This document shows, piece after piece, positions 1 to 9,645 of a stretch of 64,000 nt of DNA. Source of the stretch: Hyphomicrobiales bacterium (GTDB lineage Bacteria; Pseudomonadota; Alphaproteobacteria; Rhizobiales; Rhizobiaceae). Position 1 is the first letter of the stretch. Each line of letters begins with the position of its first letter. Position numbers and translations under genes: made by a program. The DNA is taken from the NCBI GenBank assembly GCA_900471485.1, contig UCEU01000008.1, positions 5,314 to 69,313 of the forward strand, read 5' to 3'. The notes below the pieces were generated by a model. It ran no database searches. It was given only the letters and a program-made list of their open reading frames with translations, and had not been told where the DNA came from.

Positions 1-23
1 GGGGTTGGGGAGGGGTCTTCACG

Positions 24-830
24 ATGACCACCCACGAAACGCGCCAAGGCACAACCCCCATCATCCTCGGCTTCCCCCACACCGGCACCGACGTACCGCC
101 TGATATCTGGGGCCGCCTGAACGACAACGGCAAACTGCTCGCCGACACCGACTGGCACATCCACAATCTCTATGACGGCCTCATCGATGGCGTCACGACA
201 GTCCGCGCCACCTTCCACCGTTACGTCATCGACGCCAACCGCGATCCATCCGGCACCAGCCTCTATCCCGGCCAGAACACCACCGGCCTCGTTCCAGAGA
301 CCGACTTCGACGGCCTGTCGATCTGGAAGGATGGTGCCGCACCCAACGAAGCCGATATCACTGAACGCCTGCGCGATTTCCACGCTCCCTATCACGCGGC
401 GCTTGCAGCCGAGATCGAGCGGGTGAAGGCGATCCACGGCGTCGCGATCCTCTACGACTGCCACTCGATCCGCTCGCGCATCCCCTTCCTCTTCGAAGGC
501 AAGCTGCCGGACTTCAATATCGGGACCGACATGGGCAAGACCTGCGACCATGCGATCGAGCAGGCGACCGTCGCCGCGACCACGTCGGCCACCGGTTACG
601 ACAGCATCCTCAACGGTCGCTTCAAGGGCGGCTGGACGACGCGACACTACGGACAGCCGGAGACCGGCGTGCATGCGATCCAGATGGAGCTCGCGCAATC
701 CACGCATCTTCAGACCGAAAAGCCGCCCTTCGCCTACGACACCGCCAAGGCCGACCGCCTGCGCGTCCATCTGAAAGACATCCTGGAACGCATCGCCGCG
801 ATCGCGCCGAACCTGAAGAAACAAGCCTGA
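24..830 (+). CDS. hutG: N-formylglutamate deformylase (HutG)
   Basis: 268-residue protein of the N-formylglutamate amidohydrolase family, which releases formate from N-formyl-L-glutamate in the last step of one histidine degradation route. The family pattern is visible: GFPHTGTDVP near residues 16-25, DTDWH at 41-45, YDCHS at 144-148 (expected zinc and active-site region) and the GGWTTRHYG stretch near residue 198. The start has a GAGGGG-like ribosome site just upstream. It lies 36 bp before hutU on the same strand, so the two are probably one operon that begins before this window. Length is normal for the family. The product is cytoplasmic. Confidence 0.93.
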   Translation: MTTHETRQGTTPIILGFPHTGTDVPPDIWGRLNDNGKLLADTDWHIHNLYDGLIDGVTTVRATFHRYVIDANRDPSGTSLYPGQNTTGLVPETDFDGLSIWKDGAAPNEADITERLRDFHAPYHAALAAEIERVKAIHGVAILYDCHSIRSRIPFLFEGKLPDFNIGTDMGKTCDHAIEQATVAATTSATGYDSILNGRFKGGWTTRHYGQPETGVHAIQMELAQSTHLQTEKPPFAYDTAKADRLRVHLKDILERIAAIAPNLKKQA

Positions 831-866
831 AACAACAAGCAATCCAACCCGGATAAGGGGAACGCA

Positions 867-2555
867 ATGACCAGCAATCCACGCCACAACATTCGCGATG
901 TCAGAAGCCCTGTTGGCCCCGAGCTCAACGCCAAGAGCTGGATGACCGAAGCGCCGTTGCGCATGCTGATGAACAATCTCGACCCCGACGTCGCCGAAAA
1001 CCCGCACGAGCTGGTGGTCTACGGCGGCATCGGCCGCGCTGCCCGCACCTGGGCGGATTTCGACCAGATCGTCGCGACGCTGAAGACGCTGACGGAAGAA
1101 GAGACGCTGCTGGTCCAATCCGGCAAGCCGGTCGGCGTGTTCCGCACCCACAAGGATGCGCCGCGCGTCCTGATCGCCAATTCAAACCTCGTGCCGCACT
1201 GGGCGACCTGGGACCATTTCAACGAGCTGGATAAGAAGGGTCTGGCCATGTACGGCCAGATGACGGCCGGCTCGTGGATCTATATCGGCACCCAAGGCAT
1301 CGTGCAGGGCACCTACGAAACCTTCGTCGAAGCCGGCCGCCAGCACTATAATGGCGACCTCAAGGGCAAGTGGATCCTGACGGGCGGCCTCGGCGGCATG
1401 GGCGGCGCGCAGCCGCTGGCAGCCGTCATGGCCGGCGCCTGCTGCCTCGCGGTCGAGAGCGACGAGACCCGCATCGACTTCCGCCTGCGCACCCGCTATG
1501 TCGACGCCAAGGCGAAATCGCTGGATGAAGCGCTTGCGATGATCGCCGAATGGACGGCGAAGGGCGAAGCCAAGTCGGTCGGCCTGCTCGGCAACGCCGC
1601 CGAAATCTTCCCGGAGCTCGTGGCCCGCATGAAATCAGGCGGCCCGCGTCCGGATATCGTCACCGACCAGACCTCGGCTCACGATCCCCTTAACGGGTAT
1701 CTCCCGATCGGCTGGACCGTTGCCGAACACAAGGCCAAGCGCGAAAGCGATCCGAAGGCCGTCGAGGCCGCCGCTCGCGCCTCTATGAAGAAGCACGTCG
1801 AAGCCATGGTCGCCTTCTGGGATGCCGGCGTGCCGACGCTCGACTACGGCAACAACATCCGCCAGGTCGCCAAGGATGAGGGCCTGGAAAACGCCTTCGC
1901 CTTCCCGGGCTTCGTGCCGGCCTATATCCGTCCGCTGTTTTGCCGCGGCATCGGCCCGTTCCGCTGGGCAGCGCTTTCGGGCGATCCCGAGGATATCTAC
2001 AAGACCGACGCCAAGGTAAAGGAACTGCTGCCCGACAACAAGCACCTGCACAACTGGCTCGACATGGCTCGCGAGCGCATCTCCTTCCAGGGCCTGCCGG
2101 CGCGCATTTGCTGGGTCGGACTCGGTGATCGCCATCGCCTGGCGCTGGCCTTCAACGAGATGGTCAAGAACGGCGAACTCTCGGCCCCCGTCGTCATCGG
2201 CCGCGACCACCTCGACAGTGGCTCGGTCGCCTCGCCGAACCGCGAGACGGAAGCGATGAAGGACGGTTCGGACGCCGTATCCGACTGGCCGCTCCTCAAC
2301 GCGCTCCTCAACACCGCATCCGGCGCCACCTGGGTGTCGCTGCACCACGGCGGCGGCGTCGGCATGGGCTTCAGCCAGCATTCGGGCGTTGTCATCTGCG
2401 CCGACGGCTCCGACGATGCAGCGAAGCGCCTGGAACGCGTGCTCTGGAACGACCCGGCCACCGGCGTCATGCGCCACGCCGATGCCGGTTATGACATCGC
2501 GCTGGATTGCGCCAAGGAGAAGGGCCTGCGGCTGCCGGGGATTTTGGGGAACTGA
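867..2555 (+). CDS. hutU: Urocanate hydratase (HutU)
   Basis: 562-residue urocanase, which converts urocanate to imidazolonepropionate using tightly bound NAD+. The glycine-rich NAD-binding stretch [10 protein letters not shown] is at residues 173-182. The motif [11 protein letters not shown] near 412-422 contains Cys415, which matches the conserved cysteine region known to be catalytic in pseudomonad urocanase. [14 protein letters not shown] near 348-361 is also typical. An AAGGGG ribosome site precedes the ATG. Length is within a few residues of the usual 555-560. It follows hutG closely and is followed by a strong hairpin, so it is probably the last gene of this transcript. Confidence 0.97.
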   Translation: MTSNPRHNIRDVRSPVGPELNAKSWMTEAPLRMLMNNLDPDVAENPHELVVYGGIGRAARTWADFDQIVATLKTLTEEETLLVQSGKPVGVFRTHKDAPRVLIANSNLVPHWATWDHFNELDKKGLAMYGQMTAGSWIYIGTQGIVQGTYETFVEAGRQHYNGDLKGKWILTGGLGGMGGAQPLAAVMAGACCLAVESDETRIDFRLRTRYVDAKAKSLDEALAMIAEWTAKGEAKSVGLLGNAAEIFPELVARMKSGGPRPDIVTDQTSAHDPLNGYLPIGWTVAEHKAKRESDPKAVEAAARASMKKHVEAMVAFWDAGVPTLDYGNNIRQVAKDEGLENAFAFPGFVPAYIRPLFCRGIGPFRWAALSGDPEDIYKTDAKVKELLPDNKHLHNWLDMARERISFQGLPARICWVGLGDRHRLALAFNEMVKNGELSAPVVIGRDHLDSGSVASPNRETEAMKDGSDAVSDWPLLNALLNTASGATWVSLHHGGGVGMGFSQHSGVVICADGSDDAAKRLERVLWNDPATGVMRHADAGYDIALDCAKEKGLRLPGILGN

Positions 2556-2567
2556 TAGAGCGAGACA

Positions 2568-2595
2568 CCGGGCCTCAGAACGGTATGAGGCCCGG
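2568..2595 (+). terminator. Hairpin after hutU
   Basis: A perfect 10-bp stem (CCGGGCCTCA pairing with TGAGGCCCGG) with an 8-base loop begins 12 bp after the hutU stop. There is no T tract after it, so it may act as a 3' stabiliser or a weak terminator. Confidence 0.6.
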
Positions 2596-2649
2596 ATATT
2601 GGAGAATGGTCGAGAGGCTGCAATCCGCGTCCTCTCGCAACGTCCCCGC

Positions 2650-2844
2650 TCACTCTTTGTCTGCTACGATTGGCGTGATTGGGTTTTCGGAAGGGAAGAG
2701 GTCACCGCCATAGAACATTTCTTCGATTTCCTTGGCCATCATCGTGTCGAAGTCATCCGGCGTGGTGAACATGCCCTCCATGAAACCAATGCGGCGCTTC
2801 TTCGGCGCCGTTTCCGGTTGATCGATCGGGGTGTCCTTTGCCAT
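2650..2844 (-). CDS. Small acidic protein resembling an antitoxin tail
   Basis: Predicted 64-residue acidic protein between hutU and hutD on the opposite strand. The start chosen is MAKDTPID with AAGGA about 9 bases upstream. A GTG start 18 bp further out (2862) has GGAGG only 3 bases away and is the alternative. The middle part, EGMFTTPDDFDTM followed by IEEMFYG, resembles the C-terminal toxin-binding tail of Phd/YefM or DUF2281-type antitoxins (xPDDFD then EIxxxF). No DNA-binding N-terminal half and no adjacent toxin gene are visible. The function is unknown; the antitoxin reading rests on this short similarity, judged by eye. Confidence 0.5.
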   Translation of the reverse strand: MAKDTPIDQPETAPKKRRIGFMEGMFTTPDDFDTMMAKEIEEMFYGGDLFPSENPITPIVADKE

Positions 2845-2922
2845 GTTGACGATATCCTTCACTCGCCTCCAATGCCCTGAGTGTCCTCCACTCCCCTCCC
2901 ATTTGCAACCTCCGGAGATCCC

Positions 2923-3507
2923 ATGCCCCGCGCCACAATCCTCACCGCCAGCAGCTACCGCCGCATGCCGTGGAAGAACGGTGGCGGGGAGACGGTGGAG
3001 ATTGCTATTTCGCCGGAGCGCGCCGCACTATCCGAGTTCGACTGGCGGATCAGCATGGCGACGGTCGCGACCGATGGGCCGTTCTCGATCTTCCCCGGTA
3101 TCGACAGAACCTTGTCTATCCTTGACGGCGAAGGCATGTCGCTTGCAATCGACGGCCGCGCGCCGTTGCTGTTGACGCAGGAGAGCGCGCCCCTCGCCTT
3201 CCCCGCCGATGTCGCGGTGTCCGCGACGCTCAAATCCGGGCCGATCACCGATCTCAACGTCATGACGCGTCGCGGTGGGCGGTGGCACCGGGTCGAGCGC
3301 GTCGTGGTCGAAAGCGAGGTCACATTCGGCGGCGCGGCCGGCACGCTGCTGGTGTTCTGCCATCGCGGCGCGCTTAATCTGACCTGGACGGACGGCCAGG
3401 CATCGCTTACCGAAGGCGATACGCTGCTGCTGCAGGACGCGGCAGGCATGTCGCTCGAGATGGATGGCAAGGCGCTCTGCTACCTCATCACCATGGATGC
3501 CGCCTGA
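2923..3507 (+). CDS. hutD: HutD family cupin-like protein
   Basis: 194-residue HutD/Ves family protein. HutD is a bicupin found in histidine-utilisation clusters and proposed to limit flux by binding formylglutamate or urocanate; its exact role is not settled. Typical family features are the N-terminal YRRMPWKNGGGETVEI stretch, the FDWRIS motif, FSIFPGIDRTL and LNVMTRRG. The ATG at 2923 is preceded by CGGAG. An in-frame GTG at 2881 would add 14 unlikely residues. The gene is separated from hutU by about 370 bp and by a gene in the other direction, so it probably has its own promoter. Confidence 0.9.
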   Translation: MPRATILTASSYRRMPWKNGGGETVEIAISPERAALSEFDWRISMATVATDGPFSIFPGIDRTLSILDGEGMSLAIDGRAPLLLTQESAPLAFPADVAVSATLKSGPITDLNVMTRRGGRWHRVERVVVESEVTFGGAAGTLLVFCHRGALNLTWTDGQASLTEGDTLLLQDAAGMSLEMDGKALCYLITMDAA

Positions 3508-3585
3508 CGCGGCAACGACCGACAAGCCGCAATCGTCTGCCCGGCAAATCAGACGCAAAACAATATTGTCGCCATACTCTATAAA

Positions 3586-3603
3586 ATAGATAGTTTTATC
3601 TAT
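3586..3603. promoter_or_regulatory. Inverted repeat upstream of tauA
   Basis: A perfect 7-4-7 inverted repeat, ATAGATA-GTTT-TATCTAT, sits in an AT-rich patch 81 bp before the tauA start. The position and symmetry suit a repressor or LysR-type operator for sulfur-starvation control. The regulator is not in this window and was not identified. Confidence 0.5.
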
Positions 3604-3684
3604 GTGCCGCGCATGGCCCGCCGTAGTGTTTTCCCGTCGAAACAAGTTGAGCCGACGCACAAGCGCGGCATTCGGGGGCGAAAC

Positions 3685-4698
3685 ATGAATATCAAGGGCA
3701 TTATCGCAGGACTTACACTTGGCGTGGCCGCCGTGGCAGCGCCGTTGCTCGCGCAGGCAGCCGACAAGAAGGTTGTCGTTGCCTACCAGACGGACGCGCT
3801 GCCGTCGTCGGTCGCCATCGCCAATGGCGAGTTCGCCAAGGCGACAGGCTATGACATCGACTTCCGCAAGTTCAATTCCGGCGCCGAGATCTTCGCGGCG
3901 ATCGCCTCGGGCGACGTGCAGGTCGGCTATGTCGGCTCCAGCCCGTTCGCGGCGGCCACCTCGCGCGGCCTTGCTGTCAAGGCCTTCTACCTGTCCTCGA
4001 TCTCGGGCATCGACGAGGCGCTTGTCGTCCGCGACGGTTCGGGCATCAACTCGCTCAATGACCTCAAGGGCAAGAAGCTCGCCGCAGCGCCCGTCTCCAC
4101 CGACCACTACCAGCTTCTGGCACTGATCAAGTCGCTCGGCCTCAGTGAAAAGGACGTGCAGGTCTTCGCGATCCCGCAGCCGGAGATCGTCGCCAGCTAC
4201 AATCGCGGTGATATCGATGGCGGCTTCGTTTGGGATCCGGCGCTGACCGAACTGAAGAAGAAGGGCAAGGTGCTGGTCACCTCCAAGGACGTCGCCGACA
4301 AGGGCGCGCCGACCTTCTCGGCCTGGGTCGCGGCTTCGAAATTCGCCGATGAAAACCCGGCATTCCTGAAGGGCTTCGCCGGCGTCATCAATACCTATTA
4401 CGCCTCCTTCGCCAAGGACAAGAAGGCCTGGGAAGCCGACAGCGAGAACGCCAAGCTGCTTGCCAAGGCGCTCGGCGGCACGCCCGAACAGCAGGCGGCG
4501 GCGCTGAAGAACCTGACGCTTCTGACGCCTGACGTCCAGGCATCGGAAGCATGGCTCGGCGGCGGCGAGAAGGCAGGTGCTGCCAAGATCCTCAAGGACA
4601 CCGCCACCTTCCTGAAGGAGCAGGGCAAGGTCAGCGAAGTGCTGCCGAGCTACGCCGCCTTCGTCACCGCTGACGCGCTGACCAATCCGAGCAACTAA
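3685..4698 (+). CDS. tauA: Taurine/sulfonate ABC transporter binding protein
   Basis: 337-residue periplasmic binding protein of the TauA/SsuA group, which captures taurine or related sulfonates. A Sec signal peptide occupies about residues 1-25 and ends LLAQA before ADKK. The lines [20 protein letters not shown] and [19 protein letters not shown] are typical of taurine-type binding proteins. The ATG at 3685 has GGGG 6 bases upstream; an upstream in-frame start at 3604 would put 27 residues before the signal peptide and is unlikely. It is followed by a hairpin and then tauB and tauC. Substrate specificity is inferred from family resemblance. Confidence 0.9.
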   Translation: MNIKGIIAGLTLGVAAVAAPLLAQAADKKVVVAYQTDALPSSVAIANGEFAKATGYDIDFRKFNSGAEIFAAIASGDVQVGYVGSSPFAAATSRGLAVKAFYLSSISGIDEALVVRDGSGINSLNDLKGKKLAAAPVSTDHYQLLALIKSLGLSEKDVQVFAIPQPEIVASYNRGDIDGGFVWDPALTELKKKGKVLVTSKDVADKGAPTFSAWVAASKFADENPAFLKGFAGVINTYYASFAKDKKAWEADSENAKLLAKALGGTPEQQAAALKNLTLLTPDVQASEAWLGGGEKAGAAKILKDTATFLKEQGKVSEVLPSYAAFVTADALTNPSN

Positions 4699-4714
4699 GC
4701 CAACTTCGGCAGAA

Positions 4715-4740
4715 ACGCTGGCGCGACACCGCGCCGGCGT
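4715..4740 (+). other. Hairpin between tauA and tauB
   Basis: An 11-bp stem with one G-U pair (ACGCTGGCGCG against CGCGCCGGCGT, loop ACAC) starts 17 bp after the tauA stop. There is no strong T tract. Such intercistronic hairpins commonly protect the binding-protein mRNA or reduce read-through. Confidence 0.6.
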
Positions 4741-4763
4741 CCTCATTTTCAAAGAGACCTGAC

Positions 4764-5555
4764 ATGCTCAAAGTCGATCACGCGAGCGTCTATTTCCAGA
4801 CACGAGACGGCCGGACAGTCCATGCGCTCGACCGCGTCTCGCTCGCCATTCCCGAAAACAGCTTCGTCGTCGCGCTCGGCGCGTCCGGCTGTGGCAAGTC
4901 CACGCTGCTCAATGCCATCGCCGGCTTCCTGCCGTTGTCCGAAGGCGCGATCACGCTGGACGGGCGGCCCGTTACCTCGCCGGGTGCGGATCGCGGCGTC
5001 GTGTTCCAGAAGGACACGCTGCTCCCCTGGAAGACCGTGATCGACAATGTCGCTCTCGGCCTGAAATTCGCCGGCGTGCCGAAAGGCGCCCGCCGCGAGC
5101 GCGCCGAGCAGCTGTTGCACTTGGTCGGCCTCAAGGATTTCGCAGCCGCCTTCCCCTACGAACTCTCCGGCGGCATGCGCCAGCGTGTCGGTATCGCCAG
5201 AGCGCTGGCGACCGAACCGGCCGTGCTTTTGATGGACGAGCCCTTCGGCGCGCTCGACAGCCTCACCCGCGAGCAGATGCAGGAGCTGCTGGTCTCGATC
5301 TGGAAGGAGACCCATACCCGCATCTTCTTCATCACCCACTCGATCGAGGAAGCGCTGTTTCTCGGCACGCAGGTCGTGGTGATGTCGCCGCGCCCGGGCC
5401 GCATCGTTGCCCGCTTCGACCTCGATTTCGTCCGCCGCTTCGCCGAGACGGGTGACGCCAGGGCGGTGAAGACATCACCGGAATTCGCCAATCTGCGCGA
5501 GGAAATCCGCGACATCCTGCATGGATCGGAAGAGCTGAGGAGTGCCGCCGAATGA
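4764..5555 (+). CDS. tauB: Taurine/sulfonate ABC transporter ATPase
   Basis: 263-residue ABC ATPase of the nitrate/sulfonate/taurine group. Walker [10 protein letters not shown] is at residues 39-47, the signature [10 protein letters not shown] near 134-143, Walker B VLLMDEP near 155-161, and [10 protein letters not shown] contains the switch histidine. It would energise TauC on the cytoplasmic face. Its last bases overlap the tauC start by 4 bp (ATGA), so the two are translationally coupled. Confidence 0.93.
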   Translation: MLKVDHASVYFQTRDGRTVHALDRVSLAIPENSFVVALGASGCGKSTLLNAIAGFLPLSEGAITLDGRPVTSPGADRGVVFQKDTLLPWKTVIDNVALGLKFAGVPKGARRERAEQLLHLVGLKDFAAAFPYELSGGMRQRVGIARALATEPAVLLMDEPFGALDSLTREQMQELLVSIWKETHTRIFFITHSIEEALFLGTQVVVMSPRPGRIVARFDLDFVRRFAETGDARAVKTSPEFANLREEIRDILHGSEELRSAAE

Positions 5556-6406
5556 GCGATTTCACCGAAACCGGCCGCGTCGTCATCGGCTCGCCTGTGG
5601 AACAGCCGAAACTCGTGAAGATGAAAGGCTTCGGCGCCGGCGAAAAGCCGACCGTGCTGATCAGCATTGCAACAGCACTTGTGCTTCTCGCCGTCTGGTG
5701 GCTCGTGGCCAAACTGGCGCTGGTACCGCATCTCTTCCTGCCGACGCCGCAGGAGGTCTGGACGCAGGTGGGGGCGATCTACAATGACGGCTATGCCGGC
5801 GCCTCGCTTTACGAGCACGTCTCCGCAAGCCTGTTCCGCATCGTCACCGCCGCTGCCATCGCCACCGTCGTCGGCATTCCCGTGGGCTTGCTGATGGGGC
5901 TGAGCCGCTGGGTCAAGGGCGTGCTGGATACGCCCATCGAATTCTACTGGCCGCTGCCGCCGCTCGCCTATCTGCCGCTGATGATCATCTGGCTCGGCAT
6001 CGGCGAGACCTCCAAGGTGACGCTCCTGGTGCTCGCCATGTTCGCGCCGATCTGCCTCTCGGCGCAGGCCGGCGTCCGCTCGCTGCCGATCGAGCGCGTC
6101 AATGCCGCGCGGTCGCTCGGCGCCCGTCCCTGGCAGATCCTCGTCAGCATCGTGCTGCCCTCGGCGCTGCCGGAAATCCTGACGGGGCTGAGGATCGCGC
6201 TCGGCATCGGCTGGGGCACGCTGGTCGCAGCCGAGCTGATCGCCTCGACGCGAGGGATCGGCTACATGATCATGTCGGCGTCGCAGTTTCTTGCCACAGA
6301 CGTGGTCTTTGTTGGCATCGGCATCATCGCCGCCTGCGCCTTCTCATTCAGCGCCGCCATCCGCATTCTGGAAGCCGTGCTGGTGCCGTGGAAGGGGAAA
6401 AGTTGA
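5552..6406 (+). CDS. tauC: Taurine/sulfonate ABC transporter permease
   Basis: 284-residue inner-membrane permease of the BPD_transp_1 class. The first membrane segment, around [19 protein letters not shown], lies near residues 34-52 and is followed by several more. The EAA-type loop for contact with TauB is visible as [14 protein letters not shown] near 180-193. The TauC-like stretch [21 protein letters not shown] precedes it. It is the third gene of the tauABC unit. A tauD taurine dioxygenase does not follow; a flavin monooxygenase gene does. Confidence 0.92.
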   Translation: MSDFTETGRVVIGSPVEQPKLVKMKGFGAGEKPTVLISIATALVLLAVWWLVAKLALVPHLFLPTPQEVWTQVGAIYNDGYAGASLYEHVSASLFRIVTAAAIATVVGIPVGLLMGLSRWVKGVLDTPIEFYWPLPPLAYLPLMIIWLGIGETSKVTLLVLAMFAPICLSAQAGVRSLPIERVNAARSLGARPWQILVSIVLPSALPEILTGLRIALGIGWGTLVAAELIASTRGIGYMIMSASQFLATDVVFVGIGIIAACAFSFSAAIRILEAVLVPWKGKS

Positions 6407-6477
6407 GTGCTCCGGCATTCAGCAATATCCCCTAGCGGCGCGGATAGGGTAAGTTTTCTGGATTGGGAAGGACGCCG

Positions 6478-7833
6478 ATGAAGCAGATGCAGATTTACGC
6501 CTTTGACATGAACTGCATCGGCCATATCAATCACGGCATGTGGACGCACCCGCGCGACCGATCCCTGCATTATACCGACCTCGACTACTGGACCGACCTT
6601 GCCCGCACTGCCGAGCGCGGCAAGCTGGACGGCGTCTTCCTTGCCGATATCGTCGGCGTTTACGATGTCTACAAGGGCAGCCCCGCGCCTGTCATCGAGA
6701 GCGGTGCGCAGATCCCCGTCAACGATCCGGTCATCCCGATTTCCGCGATGGCCTATGTCACCCGCCACCTCGGCTTCGGCGTCACGGTCAACACCACCTA
6801 TGAGCCGCCGTTCCTGCTGGCGCGGCGGATGTCGACGCTCGATCATCTGACGAAGGGGCGGATCGGCTGGAACATCGTCACCGGCTATCTCGACAGCGCC
6901 GCCCGCAGCATGGGCTTCGACAAGCTCCCCGAGCACGATGCGCGCTACGACGCGGCGGAGGAGTATCTCGAAATCCTCTACAAGCTCTGGGAGGGAAGCT
7001 GGGACGACGGCGCGGTGCTGCGCGACAGGGAGCGCGGTCTCTTCGCCAATGCTTCCAAGGTGCGCGCTGTCAGCCACGAGGGCAAGTATTACCGGATGGA
7101 AGGCATCCATCTCGCCGAACCCTCGCCGCAGCGTACGCCGCTGCTTTTTCAGGCGGGCGCCTCGGCGCGCGGACAGGATTTCGCCGCCCGCCACGCCGAA
7201 TGCGTCTTCATCGCCAGCCCGACGCCTCAGGCGGCCCGACCGACGGTCGACGCGCTGCGCCGCAAGGCCTCGGAAGTGGGACGTGGGGCGGATGCTCTGC
7301 GGGTGCTCAATCTCGTCTCCATCGTCGTCGGACGCACGGAGCGTGAAGCGCAGGACAAGCTCGAGGATTATCGTCGCCACGCCAGCGTCGAGGCGTCGCT
7401 TGCGCATTACTCCGCTTCCACGGGGGTGGATTTCTCGAAGTATGGATTGGACGACCCGATCGAACAGACGTCGACCAATGCCAACCAGTCCGCGCTTTCG
7501 GCGATCACCGGCCAGGCCGCGAAGCCGGTGACGCTGCGTGATATTATCGACCAGATGGTGCTGGGCAGTCGCATGAAGCCGATCGTCGGTTCGCCCGAAC
7601 AGGTTGCCGACCGGCTGCAGGCATGGGTCGAGCAGGGCGATATCGACGGGTTCAACCTTGCGCGCACCGTGGCGCCGGAAAGCCTGCGCGATTTCGTCGA
7701 TCTCGTCGTGCCTGTTCTGCAGGAGCGGGGCCTCTTCAAGGCGGATTATGCCGAGGGACCACTCAGAAAGAAGCTTTTCGGCGGAGACGGCAGACTGCCT
7801 TCGCAGCACCCTGCCGCGCGCTTCCGCCGCTGA
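6478..7833 (+). CDS. LLM-class FMN-dependent monooxygenase (NtaA/SnaA/DszA type)
   Basis: 451-residue bacterial-luciferase-like monooxygenase of the NtaA/SnaA/SoxA/DszA group, which use reduced FMN from a separate reductase to oxidise or cleave substrates such as organosulfur compounds and aminopolycarboxylates. The N-terminal IYAFDMNCIGHINHGMW, the block RMSTLDHLTKGRIGWNIVTG and the later ASARGQDFAARHAE are diagnostic. The ATG at 6478 has GGAAGG upstream. It lies 71 bp after tauC, so it may release sulfur from the compound the importer brings in; this is inferred from context. The stop codon forms a palindrome with the stop of the convergent metI. Confidence 0.88.
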   Translation: MKQMQIYAFDMNCIGHINHGMWTHPRDRSLHYTDLDYWTDLARTAERGKLDGVFLADIVGVYDVYKGSPAPVIESGAQIPVNDPVIPISAMAYVTRHLGFGVTVNTTYEPPFLLARRMSTLDHLTKGRIGWNIVTGYLDSAARSMGFDKLPEHDARYDAAEEYLEILYKLWEGSWDDGAVLRDRERGLFANASKVRAVSHEGKYYRMEGIHLAEPSPQRTPLLFQAGASARGQDFAARHAECVFIASPTPQAARPTVDALRRKASEVGRGADALRVLNLVSIVVGRTEREAQDKLEDYRRHASVEASLAHYSASTGVDFSKYGLDDPIEQTSTNANQSALSAITGQAAKPVTLRDIIDQMVLGSRMKPIVGSPEQVADRLQAWVEQGDIDGFNLARTVAPESLRDFVDLVVPVLQERGLFKADYAEGPLRKKLFGGDGRLPSQHPAARFRR

Positions 7834-8487
7834 TCAGCGGTGATCCAGCCTTGCGACCAGCCGGTCGCCGAGCCACTGCATGCCGCAGACAAGCACGATG
7901 AGGACGGCGACCACCGCGACCATGACGGCGGTCTCGAAGCGCTGGTAGCCATAGCGGATCGCGAGATCGCCGAGGCCACCGGCACCGATCGCGCCTGCCA
8001 TGGCCGAGGCTCCGACCAGCGTGACGAGCGTGACGGTGAAGCCCGCCACGATCCCCGGCAGTGCTTCCGGCACCAGCACCTCGCGAATGATCGTCCAGCG
8101 ATTGCCGCCCATGGCGCGCACGGCATCGATCAGACCGCGATCGACCTCGCGCAGCGACACTTCGGCGATGCGCGCATAATAGGGCGTGGCGGCGATGGCC
8201 AGCGGCACGATGGCCGCCCAGGTGCCGAGCGCGGTGCCGACGATGATGCGGGTGAGCGGAATGAGCGCCACAAGCAAGATGATGAAGGGCACGGCACGGA
8301 AGCCGTTGACGACGGAGCCGAGGATGCCGTTGATCCAACGGTTCTCGGCAATGCCGCCCTGGCTGGTGGCGATCAGAGCCAGGCCGAGCGGCAGGCCGAA
8401 GATCAGCGACAGCAGGCCGGATGCGCCGGTCATGACGATCGTCTCCCAGAGCGAGCGCATGAGCAGGTTAAACATGATCGGTGTCAT
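7834..8487 (-). CDS. metI: Methionine ABC transporter permease
   Basis: 217-residue permease of the MetI family with about five membrane segments. The sequence NGFRAVPFIILLVALIPLTR and the coupling-loop region AEVSLREVDRGLIDAVRAMG are family-typical. It overlaps the end of metN by 20 bp if the first ATG is used; a second ATG four codons in (MFNLLMRS, 8475) would shorten the overlap to 8 bp. It carries methionine, or sulfur analogues of it, across the inner membrane with MetN and MetQ. Confidence 0.92.
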   Translation of the reverse strand: MTPIMFNLLMRSLWETIVMTGASGLLSLIFGLPLGLALIATSQGGIAENRWINGILGSVVNGFRAVPFIILLVALIPLTRIIVGTALGTWAAIVPLAIAATPYYARIAEVSLREVDRGLIDAVRAMGGNRWTIIREVLVPEALPGIVAGFTVTLVTLVGASAMAGAIGAGGLGDLAIRYGYQRFETAVMVAVVAVLIVLVCGMQWLGDRLVARLDHR

Positions 8488-9553
8488 AGCCGAGAACCTC
8501 CACCCGCGCCGAGCGGGCCTTCAGAAATTGCTGCACCTTGTCTTTAAGCGCCGGATCGCGCGTCGGGACGGCAATGAAGAACTTGGCCACCGGCTGGTTC
8601 TGGATATGGTCGATACCGCCGTGCACCAGCCGGAAGGAATAAGGCAGGGCCGCCGAGAGATCGGCAAACAGGGCGCCTTGCGCTTCCGGGCCTGCAAGGT
8701 CGATGCTCAGGATCGCCTCGCTTCCCGATGTCGGCGAGAGGCGCGCGGCGATGTGCTCGGGCAGTTGCGGCCGGTTGCCGGACAGCAGGCTTCGGCTGAT
8801 CAACGTCTTCGGATCGGCGAACACCGACCAGACCTGGCCTTCCTCGACGATCCGGCCGGCATCGATGACGGCGACGCGATCGGCGATGGTGCGCACCACC
8901 TCCATCTCGTGGGTGATAAGCAGGATGGTGAGGCCGAGCTTGCGGTTGATGTCCTTCAGGAGCGCCAGAATCGACCGTGTCGTTTCCGGGTCGAGCGCCG
9001 AGGTGGCCTCGTCGGAAAGCAGCAATGCCGGGCGGGCGGCAAGAGCCCGGGCAATGCCGACGCGCTGCTTCTGCCCGCCGGAAAGTGATGCCGGATAGGC
9101 CCTTGCCTTGTCGGCGAGGCCAACGAGATCGAGCAGTTCATGCGCCCGCTTCAGCCGCTCCGCCCTGGCCACGCCGGCGATCTTCAGGGGAAGCGCCACG
9201 TTGTCCTCGACCGTCTTGGCGGCGAGTAGATTGAAGTGCTGGAAGATCATGCCGACCCGGCGGCGCAGCGGCTGCAGATCCTCTTCGGCAAGGCCGACGA
9301 TGCTGCGGCCCTCGATCTCGATCTCGCCGCTGTCTGGCCGCTCCAGACCGTTCAGGCAGCGGATCAGCGTCGATTTGCCGGCACCGCTGCGGCCGATGAT
9401 GCCGAGGATTTCGCCCTTCCTGACGGTCAGCGAAATGCCGTCGAGCGCGGCGGTTGCGCCGAAACGGCGCCTGACATCGACAAGTCGCACCACTTCATCG
9501 GCGGTCGCCTGCGGTGGCGCCCCGATCTGCGCGGCGGAAACGAATGAATTCAT
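8468..9553 (-). CDS. metN: Methionine ABC transporter ATPase
   Basis: 361-residue MetN-type ATPase. Walker A GRSGAGKS is at residues 54-61, the signature LSGGQKQRVG near 155-164 and Walker B LLLSDEATSALD near 172-183. The last 80 residues form a C-terminal extension that fits the NIL domain, which in MetN binds methionine and inhibits transport when the cell is replete. The ATG at 9553 is preceded by GAAGGGAAG. A 13-residue longer reading at 9592 lacks support. The gene order metQ-metN-metI is read on the minus strand. Confidence 0.93.
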   Translation of the reverse strand: MNSFVSAAQIGAPPQATADEVVRLVDVRRRFGATAALDGISLTVRKGEILGIIGRSGAGKSTLIRCLNGLERPDSGEIEIEGRSIVGLAEEDLQPLRRRVGMIFQHFNLLAAKTVEDNVALPLKIAGVARAERLKRAHELLDLVGLADKARAYPASLSGGQKQRVGIARALAARPALLLSDEATSALDPETTRSILALLKDINRKLGLTILLITHEMEVVRTIADRVAVIDAGRIVEEGQVWSVFADPKTLISRSLLSGNRPQLPEHIAARLSPTSGSEAILSIDLAGPEAQGALFADLSAALPYSFRLVHGGIDHIQNQPVAKFFIAVPTRDPALKDKVQQFLKARSARVEVLGYDTDHV

Positions 9554-9577
9554 GCTTCTTCCCTTCGGAAACGTCCA

Positions 9578-9610
9578 AGGCGGCCCGGGCAAGGAACACC
9601 CGGACCGCCT
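9578..9610 (-). other. Hairpin between metQ and metN
   Basis: A 12-bp stem, AGGCGGTCCGGG against CCCGGGCCGCCT on the minus strand, with one G-U pair and a 9-base loop. It sits just after the metQ stop, in the same place as the hairpins after tauA and the sugar binding-protein gene. Confidence 0.6.
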
Positions 9611-9645
9611 CGTTCTTTGCGCTCAACCCCTCGCGCAAATCCTGA

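Noticed and set aside
3028..4752. A 574-codon minus-strand frame crossing hutD and tauA
   Set aside because: It spans two real genes and the promoter between them; the composition is typical of antisense reading.
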